Source of the DNA: Pseudomonas sp. ICMP 561
Lineage (GTDB): Bacteria > Pseudomonadota > Gammaproteobacteria > Pseudomonadales > Pseudomonadaceae
Direction of reading: 5' to 3'
NCBI RefSeq assembly: GCF_002699985.1
Contig: NZ_LKBT01000002.1
Span: 124,001-188,000 of the forward strand
DNA: 64,000 bases
Of this stretch, positions 1 through 10,275 are shown in pieces. The position numbers and the translations under genes were made by a program. Positions within the stretch are counted from its first letter, which is position 1. Every line of letters begins with the position of its first letter. The notes beneath the pieces are model-generated. The model was not told the DNA's origin. It saw nothing but the letters and a program-made list of their open reading frames with translations, and ran no database searches.

Positions 1-1854
1 CTGCAGATCGCCGAACCCGGTCAAAGCCCCCAACCTCATCAGCGTCGTCTGGCGGTGGGTATTGACCTGGGGACTACCAATTCGCTGGTTGCTGCACTGC
101 GCAGTGGCCTTTCCGAACCGCTGGCCGACGCAGAAGGGCAAGTCATTCTGCCGTCTGCTGTGCGGTATCACGCTGATCGCGTTGAAGTGGGGCAGGCTGC
201 CAAAGGCGCCGCTTCGACGGATCCGTTCAACACTGTATTGTCGGTCAAGCGCTTGATGGGTCGTGGTCTGTCCGACGTCAAGCAATTGGGCGAGCAGTTG
301 CCTTATCGCTTTGTAGGCGGTGAGTCGCACATGCCGTTCATCGAGACCGTTCAGGGGCCGAAAAGCCCGGTGGAAGTCTCTGCCGATATCCTCAAGGTTC
401 TGCGTCAGCGTGCTGAGCAGGCGTTGGGTGGTGATCTGGTCGGGGCGGTCATCACTGTTCCGGCTTATTTCGACGACGCTCAGCGCCAGGCCACCAAGGA
501 CGCCGCCAAATTAGCGGGTCTTAACGTGCTGCGCCTGCTCAATGAGCCGACCGCTGCAGCCGTGGCTTATGGTCTGGATCAGAGCGCCCAGGGCGTTGTT
601 GCGATTTATGACTTGGGCGGCGGTACGTTCGACATCTCTATTCTGCGTCTCACTGGCGGCGTGTTTGAGGTTCTGGCAACCGGTGGTGATACTGCGCTGG
701 GCGGCGACGACTTCGATCATGCGATTGCGGGCTGGATTGTCAGTGAGGCAGGCTTGTCTGCCGATATCGACCCGTCTGCTCAGCGAAGTTTGTTGCAAGC
801 GGCTTGTTCGGCTAAAGAAGCGCTGACCAGCGAGGCTTCAGTCGACGTCGAATACGGCACCTGGAATGGCACGCTGACGCGGCCCGCTTTCGAAGCGCTG
901 ATCGAGCCAATGGTTGCCCGCAGTCTCAAGTCTTGCCGTCGTGCTGTGCGTGATGCTGGTATCGAGCTGGATGAAGTCGAAGCGGTGGTCATGGTCGGCG
1001 GTTCTACTCGCGTCCCGCGTGTGCGGGGCGCTGTAGCTGAATTGTTCGGTCGCCAGCCGTTGACGGATATCGACCCGGATCAAGTGGTCGCCATTGGTGC
1101 GGCGATCCAGGCAGATACCCTCGCTGGCAACAAGCGTGACGGTGGTGAGTTGTTGCTGCTCGACGTGATTCCGCTCTCGTTGGGACTGGAAACCATGGGC
1201 GGCCTGATGGAGAAGGTGATTCCGCGTAACACCACGATCCCGGTCGCGCGCGCTCAGGAGTTCACCACTTACAAAGACGGCCAGTCGGCAATGATGATTC
1301 ACGTGCTGCAAGGCGAGCGTGAGTTGATCAGCGACTGTCGCTCCCTGGCTCGTTTCGAATTGCGCGGCATTCCGGCCATGGTGGCGGGTGCGGCAAAAAT
1401 CCGTGTGACGTTCCAGGTGGATGCGGACGGTCTGCTCAGTGTCTCGGCCCGCGAGCTGGGTTCGGGTGTTGAGTCGAGCATCCAGGTCAAGCCGTCCTAT
1501 GGGCTGACCGATGGCGAAATTGCCCGGATGCTCACGGATTCCTTCGCCAACGCCAGTGACGACAAAGTTGCCCGCGTATTGCGCGAGCAGCAGGTTGATG
1601 CCCAGCGCCTCGTCGAGGCAGTGGAAGCAGCACTGGAAGTCGACGGCGAGCGCTTGCTGGATGCCGAAGAGCGCATGGTCATCGACCTGCAGTTGCAGGA
1701 ATTACGTGAATTGATGCAAGGCACCGATGGCCCCGCCATCGAGCAGCAGACCAAGCTTCTCTCGCAGGTGACCGATGCATTTGCAGCCCGCCGCATGAAT
1801 ATGACGGTAAAAGCCGCTCTGGCGGGGCGCAATCTGAATGACATTGAGGAATAA
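1..1854 (+). CDS. hscA: HscA, Fe-S cluster assembly Hsp70 chaperone (5' truncated by window edge)
   Basis: Specialised DnaK-type ATPase that, with HscB, releases Fe-S clusters from the scaffold IscU in the cytoplasm. The frame is open from base 1, and the codons before position 55 read as typical HscA N-terminal residues, so only about three codons are missing. The Hsp70 nucleotide-binding signatures are visible: GIDLGTTNS at the start, then [10 protein letters not shown] and [10 protein letters not shown]. The substrate-binding domain begins after the [11 protein letters not shown] motif. About 617 residues are present, the usual HscA length. Three bases separate it from the ferredoxin gene, as in the standard isc operon (iscRSUA-hscBA-fdx-iscX), whose upstream part lies outside the window. 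Confidence 0.96.
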   Translation: MQIAEPGQSPQPHQRRLAVGIDLGTTNSLVAALRSGLSEPLADAEGQVILPSAVRYHADRVEVGQAAKGAASTDPFNTVLSVKRLMGRGLSDVKQLGEQLPYRFVGGESHMPFIETVQGPKSPVEVSADILKVLRQRAEQALGGDLVGAVITVPAYFDDAQRQATKDAAKLAGLNVLRLLNEPTAAAVAYGLDQSAQGVVAIYDLGGGTFDISILRLTGGVFEVLATGGDTALGGDDFDHAIAGWIVSEAGLSADIDPSAQRSLLQAACSAKEALTSEASVDVEYGTWNGTLTRPAFEALIEPMVARSLKSCRRAVRDAGIELDEVEAVVMVGGSTRVPRVRGAVAELFGRQPLTDIDPDQVVAIGAAIQADTLAGNKRDGGELLLLDVIPLSLGLETMGGLMEKVIPRNTTIPVARAQEFTTYKDGQSAMMIHVLQGERELISDCRSLARFELRGIPAMVAGAAKIRVTFQVDADGLLSVSARELGSGVESSIQVKPSYGLTDGEIARMLTDSFANASDDKVARVLREQQVDAQRLVEAVEAALEVDGERLLDAEERMVIDLQLQELRELMQGTDGPAIEQQTKLLSQVTDAFAARRMNMTVKAALAGRNLNDIEE

Positions 1855-1857
1855 CTG

Positions 1858-2199
1858 ATGCCGCAGCTGATTTTTCTGCCCCATGCCGTGCTGTGTCCGG
1901 ATGGGCTGGTTGTTGAGGTCGAGCCCGGCACGTCTATTCTCGAAATTGCTCACGAGCATCACATCGAGATTGAAAGTGCCTGTGGTGGTGTTTGTGCCTG
2001 CACCACATGCCACTGCGTCATTCGCGAGGGTTTTGCCTCGTTGAATGAAGCGGATGAGCTGGAAGAAGACATGCTGGACAAGGCATGGGGGCTGGAACCT
2101 CAGTCTCGCCTGTCTTGTCAGGCGATCGTCGGAAATGAAGACCTGACGGTTGAAATTCCCAAGTATTCGCTTAACCATGCGGCCGAAGCGCCGCACTGA
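1858..2199 (+). CDS. fdx: ISC-type [2Fe-2S] ferredoxin
   Basis: Adrenodoxin-type ferredoxin of 113 residues that supplies electrons during Fe-S cluster assembly on IscU. The ligands are visible as the CGGVCACTTC segment (Cys42, Cys48, Cys51) plus Cys87 near RLSCQA, the expected C-x5-C-x2-C...C pattern. It starts three bases after the hscA stop and lies just before iscX, so it is surely co-transcribed with them. Nothing unusual. Confidence 0.96.
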   Translation: MPQLIFLPHAVLCPDGLVVEVEPGTSILEIAHEHHIEIESACGGVCACTTCHCVIREGFASLNEADELEEDMLDKAWGLEPQSRLSCQAIVGNEDLTVEIPKYSLNHAAEAPH

Positions 2200-2212
2200 T
2201 CGAGAAGCTGTC

Positions 2213-2413
2213 ATGAGTTACGGTTGGAATGACGTACAACGAATCGCTGAGGAACTGGCCGAGAATCATCCCGGCGTCGATCCTTACTCGGTGGGGTTTA
2301 CCAAGCTGCAACTGATGATCAAGCAGTTGCCGGACTTCGACGACACCTCTGGCCGCGTCGGCGAGAAAGTGCTCGAAGCGGTTCAGACGCTTTGGGCCGA
2401 CGAAATCGGCTGA
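2213..2413 (+). CDS. iscX: IscX, small acidic Fe-S assembly protein
   Basis: Acidic 66-residue protein that binds IscS and frataxin partners and tunes cluster assembly. The start is set at the ATG giving MSYGWNDVQRIAEEL; the longer open frame that begins inside fdx is ignored because its N-terminus has no IscX character. The family hallmarks WNDV near the start and the acidic DFDD segment are present. It is the last gene of the isc operon and is followed by a strong hairpin. Confidence 0.94.
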   Translation: MSYGWNDVQRIAEELAENHPGVDPYSVGFTKLQLMIKQLPDFDDTSGRVGEKVLEAVQTLWADEIG

Positions 2414-2441
2414 TCCAATTTGCACGTTAGGCAATAACCTC

Positions 2442-2471
2442 AAACCCGCGTATAATTCGCGGGTTTAATTT
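2442..2471 (+). terminator. Terminator-like hairpin whose loop contains a TATAAT box (isc end / ndk promoter)
   Basis: A perfect 9-bp stem, AAACCCGCG (2442-2450) with CGCGGGTTT (2458-2466), encloses the loop TATAATT and is followed by AATTTTT. It looks like the rho-independent terminator of the isc operon. The loop also carries a consensus -10 box (2451-2456) correctly placed for ndk, whose ATG is at 2504. No convincing -35 box was found. Confidence 0.6.
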
Positions 2472-2503
2472 TTCGCTTTAATCATCGTTTCTGGAGTTAC
2501 ACC

Positions 2504-2929
2504 ATGGCTGTTCAACGTACTTTCTCCATCATCAAGCCTGACGCCGTTGCTAAAAACGTAATCGGCGAGATCACCACTCGTTTTGAAAAAGCCGGTCTGC
2601 GCGTCGTTGCTTCGAAACTGAAGCAGCTGTCCAAGGCTGAAGCTGAAGGTTTCTACGCTGAGCACAGCGCTCGTGGCTTCTTCGGCGACCTGGTTGCGTT
2701 CATGATCTCCGGTCCTGTTGTTGTTCAGGTTCTGGAAGGCGAAAACGCTATCGCTCTGAACCGTGAGCTGATGGGCGCTACCAACCCTAAAGAGGCTGCT
2801 GCCGGCACTATCCGTGCTGACTTCGCTGATTCCATCGACGCCAACGCTGTTCACGGCTCCGATTCCGAAGCAGCCGCTGCTCGCGAAATCTCGTACTTCT
2901 TCGCAGCTACAGAGGTAACCGCTCGCTAA
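2504..2929 (+). CDS. ndk: Nucleoside diphosphate kinase
   Basis: Transfers the gamma phosphate between nucleoside di- and triphosphates through a phospho-histidine. The protein is 141 residues, the standard bacterial length. The N-terminus [12 protein letters not shown] and the active-site NAVHGSDS with His117 are intact. It lies between the isc operon and rlmN, the usual Pseudomonas order, and ends 30 bp before rlmN, so the two may share a transcript. Its codon choice looks optimised, consistent with high expression. Confidence 0.97.
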   Translation: MAVQRTFSIIKPDAVAKNVIGEITTRFEKAGLRVVASKLKQLSKAEAEGFYAEHSARGFFGDLVAFMISGPVVVQVLEGENAIALNRELMGATNPKEAAAGTIRADFADSIDANAVHGSDSEAAAAREISYFFAATEVTAR

Positions 2930-2959
2930 GTCCTGGACTAACGAGCGAAGGGTGAATTC

Positions 2960-4108
2960 ATGATTGCAACGACTGGCAAAACAAACCTGTTGGGTCTGAC
3001 CCAGCTGGAAATGGAAAAATTCTTCGATTCCATCGGGGAGAAGCGCTTCCGTGCCGGTCAGGTCATGAAGTGGATTCACCACTTTGGCGTCGATAATTTC
3101 GACGCCATGACGAATGTCAGCAAGGCCTTGCGTGAAAAACTCAAGGCTTGTGCTGAGGTTCGTGGTCCTGAAGTCGTCAGCGAGGACATCTCCACCGATG
3201 GCACCCGTAAGTGGGTGGTGCGTGTGGCGTCCGGCAGCTGCGTCGAAACCGTTTATATCCCCCAGGGCAAACGCGGCACCTTGTGTGTTTCGTCCCAGGC
3301 GGGCTGTGCGCTGGATTGCAGTTTCTGCTCTACCGGCAAACAAGGCTTCAACAGCAACCTCACCGCCGCCGAAGTGATCGGTCAGGTGTGGATTGCCAAC
3401 AAATCCTTTGGCAGCGTCCCGGCTACCGTCGACCGTGCCATCACCAACGTGGTGATGATGGGCATGGGTGAGCCGCTGCTGAACTTCGATAATGTCGTTG
3501 CCGCCATGCATCTGATGATGGATGACCTGGGGTATGGCATTTCCAAGCGTCGGGTGACTTTGTCCACCTCCGGCGTGGTACCGATGATCGACGTGCTGGC
3601 TGAGCACATCGATGTATCGCTGGCGTTGTCACTGCACGCGCCAAACGATGCGCTGCGCAATCAACTGGTGCCGATCAACAAGAAATACCCGCTGAAAATG
3701 CTGCTTGAATCCTGCCGTCGCTACATGGCGACGCTGGGTGAGAAGCGCGTGTTGACCATTGAGTACACCTTGCTCAAAGACGTGAATGATCAGGTCGAAC
3801 ATGCTGTTGAAATGATCGAGCTGCTCAAGGACACGCCTTGCAAGATCAACCTGATTCCGTTCAACCCGTTCCCGCATTCCGGTTACGAGCGTCCGAGTAA
3901 CAACGCGATTCGTCGCTTTCAGGATCAACTGCATCAGGCTGGGTATAACGTCACGGTGCGTACTACCCGTGGGGAAGATATCGATGCAGCTTGTGGTCAG
4001 TTGGTCGGGCAGGTCATGGACCGCACTCGCCGCAGCGAGCGTTACATTGCCGTACGTGAGCTGAGTAGCGAGGCGAGTGTGGCTCAAAACGCCGCGACTC
4101 GAACCTGA
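2960..4108 (+). CDS. rlmN: Dual-specificity 23S rRNA/tRNA adenine-C2 methyltransferase RlmN
   Basis: Radical-SAM enzyme that methylates C2 of A2503 in 23S rRNA and of A37 in some tRNAs. The CxxxCxxC cluster motif is visible as [11 protein letters not shown] (Cys116, Cys120, Cys123), and the methyl-carrying cysteine pair is completed by Cys345 (AACGQLVGQ). The length of 382 residues is normal for Pseudomonas. The gene precedes pilW by 26 bp in the conserved rlmN-pilW-rodZ-ispG-hisS run. Confidence 0.97.
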   Translation: MIATTGKTNLLGLTQLEMEKFFDSIGEKRFRAGQVMKWIHHFGVDNFDAMTNVSKALREKLKACAEVRGPEVVSEDISTDGTRKWVVRVASGSCVETVYIPQGKRGTLCVSSQAGCALDCSFCSTGKQGFNSNLTAAEVIGQVWIANKSFGSVPATVDRAITNVVMMGMGEPLLNFDNVVAAMHLMMDDLGYGISKRRVTLSTSGVVPMIDVLAEHIDVSLALSLHAPNDALRNQLVPINKKYPLKMLLESCRRYMATLGEKRVLTIEYTLLKDVNDQVEHAVEMIELLKDTPCKINLIPFNPFPHSGYERPSNNAIRRFQDQLHQAGYNVTVRTTRGEDIDAACGQLVGQVMDRTRRSERYIAVRELSSEASVAQNAATRT

Positions 4109-4134
4109 TCGCTAACCTGGCCGAGAGAATCTCA

Positions 4135-4893
4135 ATGTCCGTGCGCGCCACCCTGCTGCTCTGCTTCATGATCGCGCTGGCTGGGTGTGTGACCTCAGGC
4201 AAAGTTGATCCGATGAGCACCAGCCAGGGTCGTGATGCCGCACGCGAGGCCTATGTCCAGTTGGGTATTGGCTACTTGCAGCAGGGGCAGACCGAACGGG
4301 CCAAGGTACCCCTGAAGAAAGCGCTTGAACTGGACGGTTCCGACGCGGATGCCAACGCTGCCCTGGCGCTGGTGTTTCAGGTCGAGATGGAACCCGAGCT
4401 TGCTGACCAGCACTTTCAAAAGGCCCTGTCTTCTCGTCGAGGAGATGCGCGCATCCTTAATAATTACGGCAGTTTCCTTTACGAGCAAAAACGCTATAAG
4501 GAAGCCTATGAGCGTTTCGAACAGGCCGCTGCTGATAACCTTTATCCTGAGCGCTCGCGGGTTTTTGAGAATCTTGGCATGACTGCCGTGATGCTCGGTG
4601 ATCGCGAAGCGGCGACGGCGCATTTCACCAAAGCCCTGCGCATGGACCGTATGTTGCCACGCGCATTGCTGGAAATGGCTGAGTTGTCTTACGAAGACAG
4701 GCATTATGTGCCCGCGCGTGATTATTACGACCGTTTTAGCCAACTCAGCGAGCAAAATGCACGTAGTCTATTGCTTGGTACGCGATTGGCAAAAATCTAC
4801 GATGATCGCAACAAGGCAGCCAGTTTTGGCCTGCAACTCAAAAGACTCTATCCCGGTACGCCGGAATATCAGCAATACCTGTCGGAGCAATGA
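4135..4893 (+). CDS. pilW: Type IV pilus biogenesis/stability lipoprotein PilW (PilF)
   Basis: Outer-membrane lipoprotein that acts as pilotin for the PilQ secretin. The N-terminus is a signal peptide with lipobox LAGC, followed by several tetratricopeptide repeats (for example AYVQLGIGYLQQGQ and NNYGSFLYEQKRY). It is 252 residues long. The stop codon overlaps the start of rodZ in ATGATGA, indicating translational coupling. It is called PilF in P. aeruginosa and PilW elsewhere. Confidence 0.93.
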   Translation: MSVRATLLLCFMIALAGCVTSGKVDPMSTSQGRDAAREAYVQLGIGYLQQGQTERAKVPLKKALELDGSDADANAALALVFQVEMEPELADQHFQKALSSRRGDARILNNYGSFLYEQKRYKEAYERFEQAAADNLYPERSRVFENLGMTAVMLGDREAATAHFTKALRMDRMLPRALLEMAELSYEDRHYVPARDYYDRFSQLSEQNARSLLLGTRLAKIYDDRNKAASFGLQLKRLYPGTPEYQQYLSEQ

Positions 4894-5894
4894 TGAAAGC
4901 GGTGCAACCCGAAGTCGTAGCAGCCACTCGCGTCAATCCTGGCGAAACCTTGCGTCAGGCTCGCGAGAATAAAAACTGGTCGCTGCCAGACGTCGCCCAG
5001 AGGCTCAATCTCACGGTCACTTCGTTGAGTAACCTCGAGGCTGGCCACTTTGACAAGCTGCCGGGTCATACTTTCGCCCGCGGCTATGTTCGTGCGTACG
5101 CCAAAGTCCTGGATCTCGACCAGACTGCACTGGTGACTCAATTTGACCAGTACACAGGCACAGACAGCGCGGGCAGTTCGGTGCATGCGTTGGGTCGTAT
5201 CGAAGAACCGGTACGCCTGTCGCACAATATTCTGCGAATCGTCAGTCTGCTGTTGCTGGTTGTTCTGGTCGGCGGTGGTTTCTTCTGGTGGCAGGATCAG
5301 ACGTCCTTGCGAGGCAAGGACTCAGGCTTGAGCCTTGAGCACGTTGAAGTCGAGAGTGCCGACGGCACCACCCAGATTCATCCGCTGGACGAACCTGAAG
5401 ATCAGGCTGTCGCCGAAGCGCAAACCTCCGATTCGGCTCCGCTGGCGCTGAATCCAGCCAACCCAGCGAATCCGGCAACCCCTGCCGCACAGGCGCCTGC
5501 TCAGACCGCGACTGCTCCGTCGACGACCACTCCGCCTGCCAGCTCAACGGCGGCAGCGCCGACCAACACCGCGCCTGCAACTGCTCCGTCAGCTCCCGCT
5601 GTTGCGCCTGCGCAATCTGCACCCGCCGCTGCGCCTGAGGCACCTGTTGCCGGTGCGGGTCAGGTAAGTATCTCGTTTACAGCCGATTGCTGGACTCAGG
5701 TGACTGACAGCACCGGTAAAGTTTTGTACATGGGCATCAAACACAAAGGCGATACTCTGGATGTGAGTGGCAAGCCGCCACTCAATGTACGTCTGGGGGC
5801 TGCGGCCGGTGCTCAGGTCAGCTACAACGGCATGCCTGTCGATGTGGCTCCTTTCACCAGCGGCGCTACCGCACGCCTGAAACTGGGGCAATAA
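4890..5894 (+). CDS. rodZ: RodZ, cytoskeletal cell-shape protein
   Basis: Bitopic membrane protein that links MreB to the elongation machinery. Order of parts: an Xre-like helix-turn-helix at about residues 15-85 (LRQARENKNWSLPDVAQRL), one transmembrane helix near residues 115-135 (ILRIVSLLLLVVLVGG), a long Ala/Pro/Thr-rich periplasmic linker, and a C-terminal DUF4115 beta domain (VSISFTADCWTQVTD). The length is 334 residues. It overlaps pilW by 4 bp and ends 3 bp before ispG. Confidence 0.93.
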   Translation: MMKAVQPEVVAATRVNPGETLRQARENKNWSLPDVAQRLNLTVTSLSNLEAGHFDKLPGHTFARGYVRAYAKVLDLDQTALVTQFDQYTGTDSAGSSVHALGRIEEPVRLSHNILRIVSLLLLVVLVGGGFFWWQDQTSLRGKDSGLSLEHVEVESADGTTQIHPLDEPEDQAVAEAQTSDSAPLALNPANPANPATPAAQAPAQTATAPSTTTPPASSTAAAPTNTAPATAPSAPAVAPAQSAPAAAPEAPVAGAGQVSISFTADCWTQVTDSTGKVLYMGIKHKGDTLDVSGKPPLNVRLGAAAGAQVSYNGMPVDVAPFTSGATARLKLGQ

Positions 5895-5897
5895 CTC

Positions 5898-7007
5898 ATG
5901 CACGGTGAATCTCCGATCAAGCGTCGCGAATCCCGGAAGATCTGGGTGGGCTCGGTCCCGGTAGGCGGCGATGCCCCCATCGCGGTGCAGAGCATGACCA
6001 ACAGCGATACCAATGACGTCGCTGCTACCGTCGCGCAAATCAATCGCCTTGAAGCGGCCGGTGTAGATATCGTGCGGGTTTCGGTCCCCGACATGGACGC
6101 AGCGGAAGCCTTTGGCCGTATCAAGCAATTGGTGAAAGTGCCGTTGGTTGCCGACATCCACTTTGATTACCGGATTGCCCTGCGCGTTGCTGAGCTGGGT
6201 GTCGATTGCCTGCGTATCAACCCGGGCAACATCGGTCGCGAAGACCGGGTGAAGGCTGTGGTCGACGCCGCCCGTGATCGTGGTATTCCGATTCGCATTG
6301 GCGTCAACGCCGGTTCGCTGGAAAAAGACCTGCAGAAGAAGTACGGCGAGCCAACGCCAGCGGCGCTTGTAGAGTCAGCGCTGCGCCACGTCGAGCACCT
6401 CGAACGCCTGAATTTCAAGGACTTCAAGGTCAGTGTAAAAGCTTCCGATGTGTTCATGGCCGTCGAAGCCTATCGCTTGCTGGCCAAGGAAATTGTCCAG
6501 CCATTGCACTTGGGTATCACTGAAGCGGGCGGATTGCGTTCAGGCACGGTGAAATCGGCCGTTGGCCTAGGTATGCTGCTCGCCGAGGGAATTGGGGATA
6601 CTATCCGCATCTCGCTGGCGGCTGATCCGGTCGAAGAGGTGAAAGTCGGCTACGACATCCTTAAATCGCTGCGCCTTCGTTCTCGCGGGATCAACTTCAT
6701 CGCCTGCCCGAGTTGCTCGCGGCAGAACTTCGATGTGGTCAAGACCATGAATGAACTGGAAGGGCGGCTTGAGGATTTGCTGGTGCCGCTGGATGTTGCG
6801 GTCATCGGGTGCGTGGTCAACGGCCCGGGTGAAGCCAAAGAGGCGCATGTAGGCCTGACAGGCGGCACGCCGAATCTGATCTACATCGACGGCAAGCCGG
6901 CCCAGAAGCTGACCAATGACAATCTGGTGGATGAGCTGGAACGCTTGATTCGCCGGAAAGCGGCCGAAAAGGTCGAAGCTGACGCAGCCCTTATCGCGCG
7001 CGGCTAA
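5898..7007 (+). CDS. ispG: 4-hydroxy-3-methylbut-2-enyl diphosphate synthase (flavodoxin)
   Basis: Penultimate enzyme of the MEP isoprenoid pathway, converting MEcPP to HMBPP with a [4Fe-4S] cluster. The cluster ligands are visible as CPSC (Cys270, Cys273) and GCVVNGPGE (Cys305 with Glu nearby). A TIM-barrel N-terminal half begins with the [14 protein letters not shown] segment. At 369 residues it is the short proteobacterial form. It lies three bases after rodZ and 22 bp before hisS. Confidence 0.97.
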   Translation: MHGESPIKRRESRKIWVGSVPVGGDAPIAVQSMTNSDTNDVAATVAQINRLEAAGVDIVRVSVPDMDAAEAFGRIKQLVKVPLVADIHFDYRIALRVAELGVDCLRINPGNIGREDRVKAVVDAARDRGIPIRIGVNAGSLEKDLQKKYGEPTPAALVESALRHVEHLERLNFKDFKVSVKASDVFMAVEAYRLLAKEIVQPLHLGITEAGGLRSGTVKSAVGLGMLLAEGIGDTIRISLAADPVEEVKVGYDILKSLRLRSRGINFIACPSCSRQNFDVVKTMNELEGRLEDLLVPLDVAVIGCVVNGPGEAKEAHVGLTGGTPNLIYIDGKPAQKLTNDNLVDELERLIRRKAAEKVEADAALIARG

Positions 7008-7029
7008 CCAGAATTGCTAAGGATTTTTT

Positions 7030-8319
7030 GTGAGTAAGTCTCTACAAGCCATTCGTGGCATGAACGACATCCTGCCCGATCAGACCCCGCTGTGGCGTCA
7101 CTTCGAAGGCACGGTCTCGCATCTGCTGGATAACTACGGTTACCGCCAGATTCGCATGCCGATCGTGGAATTCACCGATCTGTTCAAACGCTCCATCGGT
7201 GAAGTGACCGATATCGTTGAAAAAGAGATGTATACCTTTGCCGATCGCAACGGTGACTCCCTGACCCTGCGCCCTGAAGGCACTGCTGCCTGCGTGCGCG
7301 CAGTGCTTGAGCACGGCATTACCGGTGGCGGTCAGGTTCAGAAATTGTGGTACATCGGCCCGATGTTCCGCCACGAGCGCCCGCAGAAAGGTCGCTATCG
7401 TCAGTTTCACCAGATCGGCGTCGAGGTTTTCAACCTGGACGGTCCGGACATCGACGCAGAGCTGATCGTACTGACCTGGCGCCTGTGGGGCCTGTTGGGC
7501 ATTCGCAACGCAGTGAAGCTCGAACTGAATAGCCTGGGCACCAGCGAGGCGCGTGCGCGGTATCGCGATGCGCTGGTCGAGTTCCTGTCGGCACGTCTCA
7601 GCGAACTGGACGAAGACAGTCAGCGTCGCCTGAAAACCAACCCGCTGCGGGTACTGGATACCAAGAACGCCGACACTCAGGCGCTGCTGGTTGATGCGCC
7701 GAAGCTGGCGGATTATCTGGATGACGAATCGCGAATTCACTTCGAAGGTCTGAAGGCGCGTCTGGATGCAGCGGGCATTCCGTATGTCATCAATCCCAAG
7801 CTGGTTCGGGGTCTCGATTACTACAGCAAAACCGTTTTCGAGTGGGTGACCGATCAACTGGGCGCTCAAGGTACAGTCTGCGCGGGCGGCCGTTACGACG
7901 GTCTGGTCGAGCAAATGGGCGGCAAGCCTACCAGTGGCGTTGGATTTGCCATGGGTATCGAACGTCTGGTCCTGCTGCTTGAAACACTTGAGCAGGTTCC
8001 GGAAGAAATTTCCCGTCAGGTCGACGTGTATCTGTGTGCCTTCGGCGAAGCGGCTGAACTGGCTGCGCTGGCGCTGACCGAGCGTGTTCGTGACGAGCTG
8101 CCGAACTTGCGTTTACAGGTGAATGCCGGAGCTGGCAGTTTCAAAAGCCAGTTCAAGAAAGCCGACAAGAGTGGTGCATTGTTTGCGTTGATCCTCGGGG
8201 AAGAGGAGCTGGCGCAGCAGATCATCGGCGTCAAACCCCTGCGTGGTCAGGGTGAACAACAAAATATTGCCTGGGATGCTCTGTCCGAGCACCTGGCCTC
8301 CTGCGTTGTGCAGGGTTGA
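7030..8319 (+). CDS. hisS: Histidyl-tRNA synthetase
   Basis: Class II synthetase that charges tRNA-His. Motif 2 ([17 protein letters not shown]), the histidine-binding loop [14 protein letters not shown] and motif 3 ([12 protein letters not shown]) are all intact, followed by the C-terminal anticodon-binding domain. It begins at a GTG (sequence [13 protein letters not shown]) and is 429 residues long, the normal size. It belongs to the ispG-hisS-yfgM-bamB-der run. Confidence 0.97.
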   Translation: MSKSLQAIRGMNDILPDQTPLWRHFEGTVSHLLDNYGYRQIRMPIVEFTDLFKRSIGEVTDIVEKEMYTFADRNGDSLTLRPEGTAACVRAVLEHGITGGGQVQKLWYIGPMFRHERPQKGRYRQFHQIGVEVFNLDGPDIDAELIVLTWRLWGLLGIRNAVKLELNSLGTSEARARYRDALVEFLSARLSELDEDSQRRLKTNPLRVLDTKNADTQALLVDAPKLADYLDDESRIHFEGLKARLDAAGIPYVINPKLVRGLDYYSKTVFEWVTDQLGAQGTVCAGGRYDGLVEQMGGKPTSGVGFAMGIERLVLLLETLEQVPEEISRQVDVYLCAFGEAAELAALALTERVRDELPNLRLQVNAGAGSFKSQFKKADKSGALFALILGEEELAQQIIGVKPLRGQGEQQNIAWDALSEHLASCVVQG

Positions 8320-8358
8320 AGCTGATTTACAGCCGATTTAGCGAATAGGAGTATTGGG

Positions 8359-9000
8359 GTGTCAGGTACTGAAGATGATGAACTGGCGGCAATGAAGGAC
8401 TGGTGGCAGCGCAATGGTAAACCCCTGGTAACAGGTGGCTTGCTGGCGTTGGTAGTGGTGCTTGGCTGGCAGGCCTGGACCAGATACGAAAGCAATCAGT
8501 CGCAAGGTGCTTCGGCGCTTTACCAGCAATTGCTGGAAACAGCCCTTACGCCAAGTGGTCAGGCTGACACGGCTCGTGTGGCTGATATCGCCAACAAACT
8601 GAAAAGCGAGTTCGGTGGTTCTGCCTACGCCCAGTATGGCAGCCTGTTCGTAGCCAAGGTGGCTGTCGACAATGGCAAGCTTGATGACGCAGTAGCCGAG
8701 TTGAAACTGGTGACTGACAAGCCGGCCAGCGATACGCTGGGCGAAATCGCTCGTCAGCGTCTGGCTCGCGTACTGGCTGCACAGAACAAGGCTGACGACG
8801 CTCTGAAGCTGCTCGATGGCGATGCTGAAAAGGCATTCCTGGCCAGCCGTGAAGAACTCAAAGGTGACCTGCTGGTACAGCTGGGCCGCACCGACGAGGC
8901 CCATGCTGCATACCAAAAAGCCAAATCCGCGCTGTCTGAAGAAGCGGCCGTAGGTGGCTTACAAATGAAGCTCGACGACCTGGCCAAAGGGGATGCGTGA
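8359..9000 (+). CDS. YfgM-family tetratricopeptide membrane protein
   Basis: Protein of 213 residues with a short cytoplasmic N-terminus, one transmembrane helix (VTGGLLALVVVLGWQAW, about residues 24-42) and a periplasmic TPR-like domain. The family partners with the Sec translocon and PpiD as an ancillary periplasmic chaperone. It starts at a GTG preceded by AGGAG. Its stop overlaps the beginning of the bamB region, and the hisS-yfgM-bamB-der order is conserved in gammaproteobacteria. Confidence 0.88.
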   Translation: MSGTEDDELAAMKDWWQRNGKPLVTGGLLALVVVLGWQAWTRYESNQSQGASALYQQLLETALTPSGQADTARVADIANKLKSEFGGSAYAQYGSLFVAKVAVDNGKLDDAVAELKLVTDKPASDTLGEIARQRLARVLAAQNKADDALKLLDGDAEKAFLASREELKGDLLVQLGRTDEAHAAYQKAKSALSEEAAVGGLQMKLDDLAKGDA

Positions 9001-9001
9001 C

Positions 9002-10144
9002 GTGATCCGTTGGAAACATGCAGCATTGCTGGCCCTGGCCATTTTGGCCGCGGGTTGCAGCAGCAACAGCAAAAAGGAATTGCCACCGGCCGAGCTGACC
9101 GACTTCAAAGAAGAAGTCGTGCTGCAGAAGCAGTGGAGCCGCTCCATTGGTGAGGGGCAGGGCGAGACCTACAACATGTTGGTTCCGGCTATCGATGGCG
9201 ACCGTATCTTTGCCAGCGATGTAGAAGGTTACATCGTCTCGATGGACCGCATGAACGGTAATGTCATTTGGGAAAAGGACCTTGAGTTGCCTGTTTCCGG
9301 CGCCGTTGGCGTTGGTTACGGCATGCTGATGTTCGGCACCCTGAAGGGCGAAGTCGTTGTGCTGGATTCCAGCACCGGTGAAGAAAAATGGCGCGCTCGC
9401 GTGACCAGTGAAGTATTGGCCCCGCCGTCCACCAATGGTGATGTGGTCGTGGTCCAGACTCAGGATGATCGCGTAGTCGGCTTTGATGCTGCTACCGGCA
9501 ACCAGCGCTGGATTTACGAAAGCACGCCAGCGGTACTGACCCTGCGCGGTACTGGCGCTCCGATCGTGACCAACCACCTCGCGGTGGCGGGTCTGTCGAC
9601 CGGTAAAGTGGTCGCACTGGACACCTCCAACGGCGTGCCGGTCTGGGAGCAGCGTGTCGCTGTCCCACAAGGTCGCTCCGAGCTGGATCGCGTCGTTGAT
9701 ATCGACGGTGGTCTGCTGTTGTCCGGTGGTACGTTGTATGTCGCTACCTATCAGGGCCGGGTTGCCGGTTTGGAGCTGGAAAGCGGCCGTGTCATCTGGC
9801 AGCGCGACGCCTCGAGCTACTCCGGTGTAGCACAAGGTTTCGGTAGCGTTTATGCCAGCCTGGCTTCCGGTACTGTCGAAGGTATCGACGAGCGTTCGTC
9901 CTCCGCACTGTGGAGCAACGAAGCACTGGCCCGTCGCCAATTGGGCTCGCCAGAAGTGTTTTCCAGCTATGTAGCCGTTGGCGACATGGAAGGCTATCTG
10001 CACCTGTTGAGCCAGGTGGATGGTCGTTTCGTGGGCCGCGAGCGCATTGACAGCGACGGCCTGCGTGCTCGTCCGTTGGTAGTGGGAGACATGATTTACG
10101 TCTACGGCAACAGCGGCAAGCTGGAAGCCCTGACGATCAAGTAA
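9002..10144 (+). CDS. bamB: BamB, outer-membrane protein assembly lipoprotein
   Basis: Component of the BAM complex, an eight-bladed PQQ-type beta-propeller lipoprotein that binds BamA. The signal peptide ends in lipobox LAAGC, and WD/PQQ-like blades recur (GNVIWEKDLELPVSG, GEEKWRARV, GNQRWIYES). The GTG at 9002 is chosen because AAAGGGG (8986-8992) is correctly spaced from it. The in-frame ATG at 8993 abuts that ribosome-binding site directly and is less likely. About 380 residues. Confidence 0.93.
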   Translation: MIRWKHAALLALAILAAGCSSNSKKELPPAELTDFKEEVVLQKQWSRSIGEGQGETYNMLVPAIDGDRIFASDVEGYIVSMDRMNGNVIWEKDLELPVSGAVGVGYGMLMFGTLKGEVVVLDSSTGEEKWRARVTSEVLAPPSTNGDVVVVQTQDDRVVGFDAATGNQRWIYESTPAVLTLRGTGAPIVTNHLAVAGLSTGKVVALDTSNGVPVWEQRVAVPQGRSELDRVVDIDGGLLLSGGTLYVATYQGRVAGLELESGRVIWQRDASSYSGVAQGFGSVYASLASGTVEGIDERSSSALWSNEALARRQLGSPEVFSSYVAVGDMEGYLHLLSQVDGRFVGRERIDSDGLRARPLVVGDMIYVYGNSGKLEALTIK

Positions 10145-10150
10145 TGACTT

Positions 10151-10243
10151 GAGGCCTGAGCCTCTAGCGACCCCGTTTCGGCGGGGTTTGCAGCACCTTG
10201 CGGTGCTGCTCCGAACTCCGGCCGCTGCCCTGCAGCGGCTTTT
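10151..10243 (+). terminator. Run of four hairpins between bamB and der
   Basis: Consecutive inverted repeats: GAGGC/GCCTC (10151-10164), ACCCCG/CGGGGT (10170-10187), GCAGCACC/GGTGCTGC (10190-10209) and GCCGCTG/CAGCGGC followed by TTTT (10221-10243). The last resembles a weak rho-independent terminator after bamB. The others may act as RNA-stabilising or attenuating structures ahead of der. Confidence 0.5.
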
Positions 10244-10275
10244 GTATTTTCTGAAATAACGAAGTGGAGAGCCGC

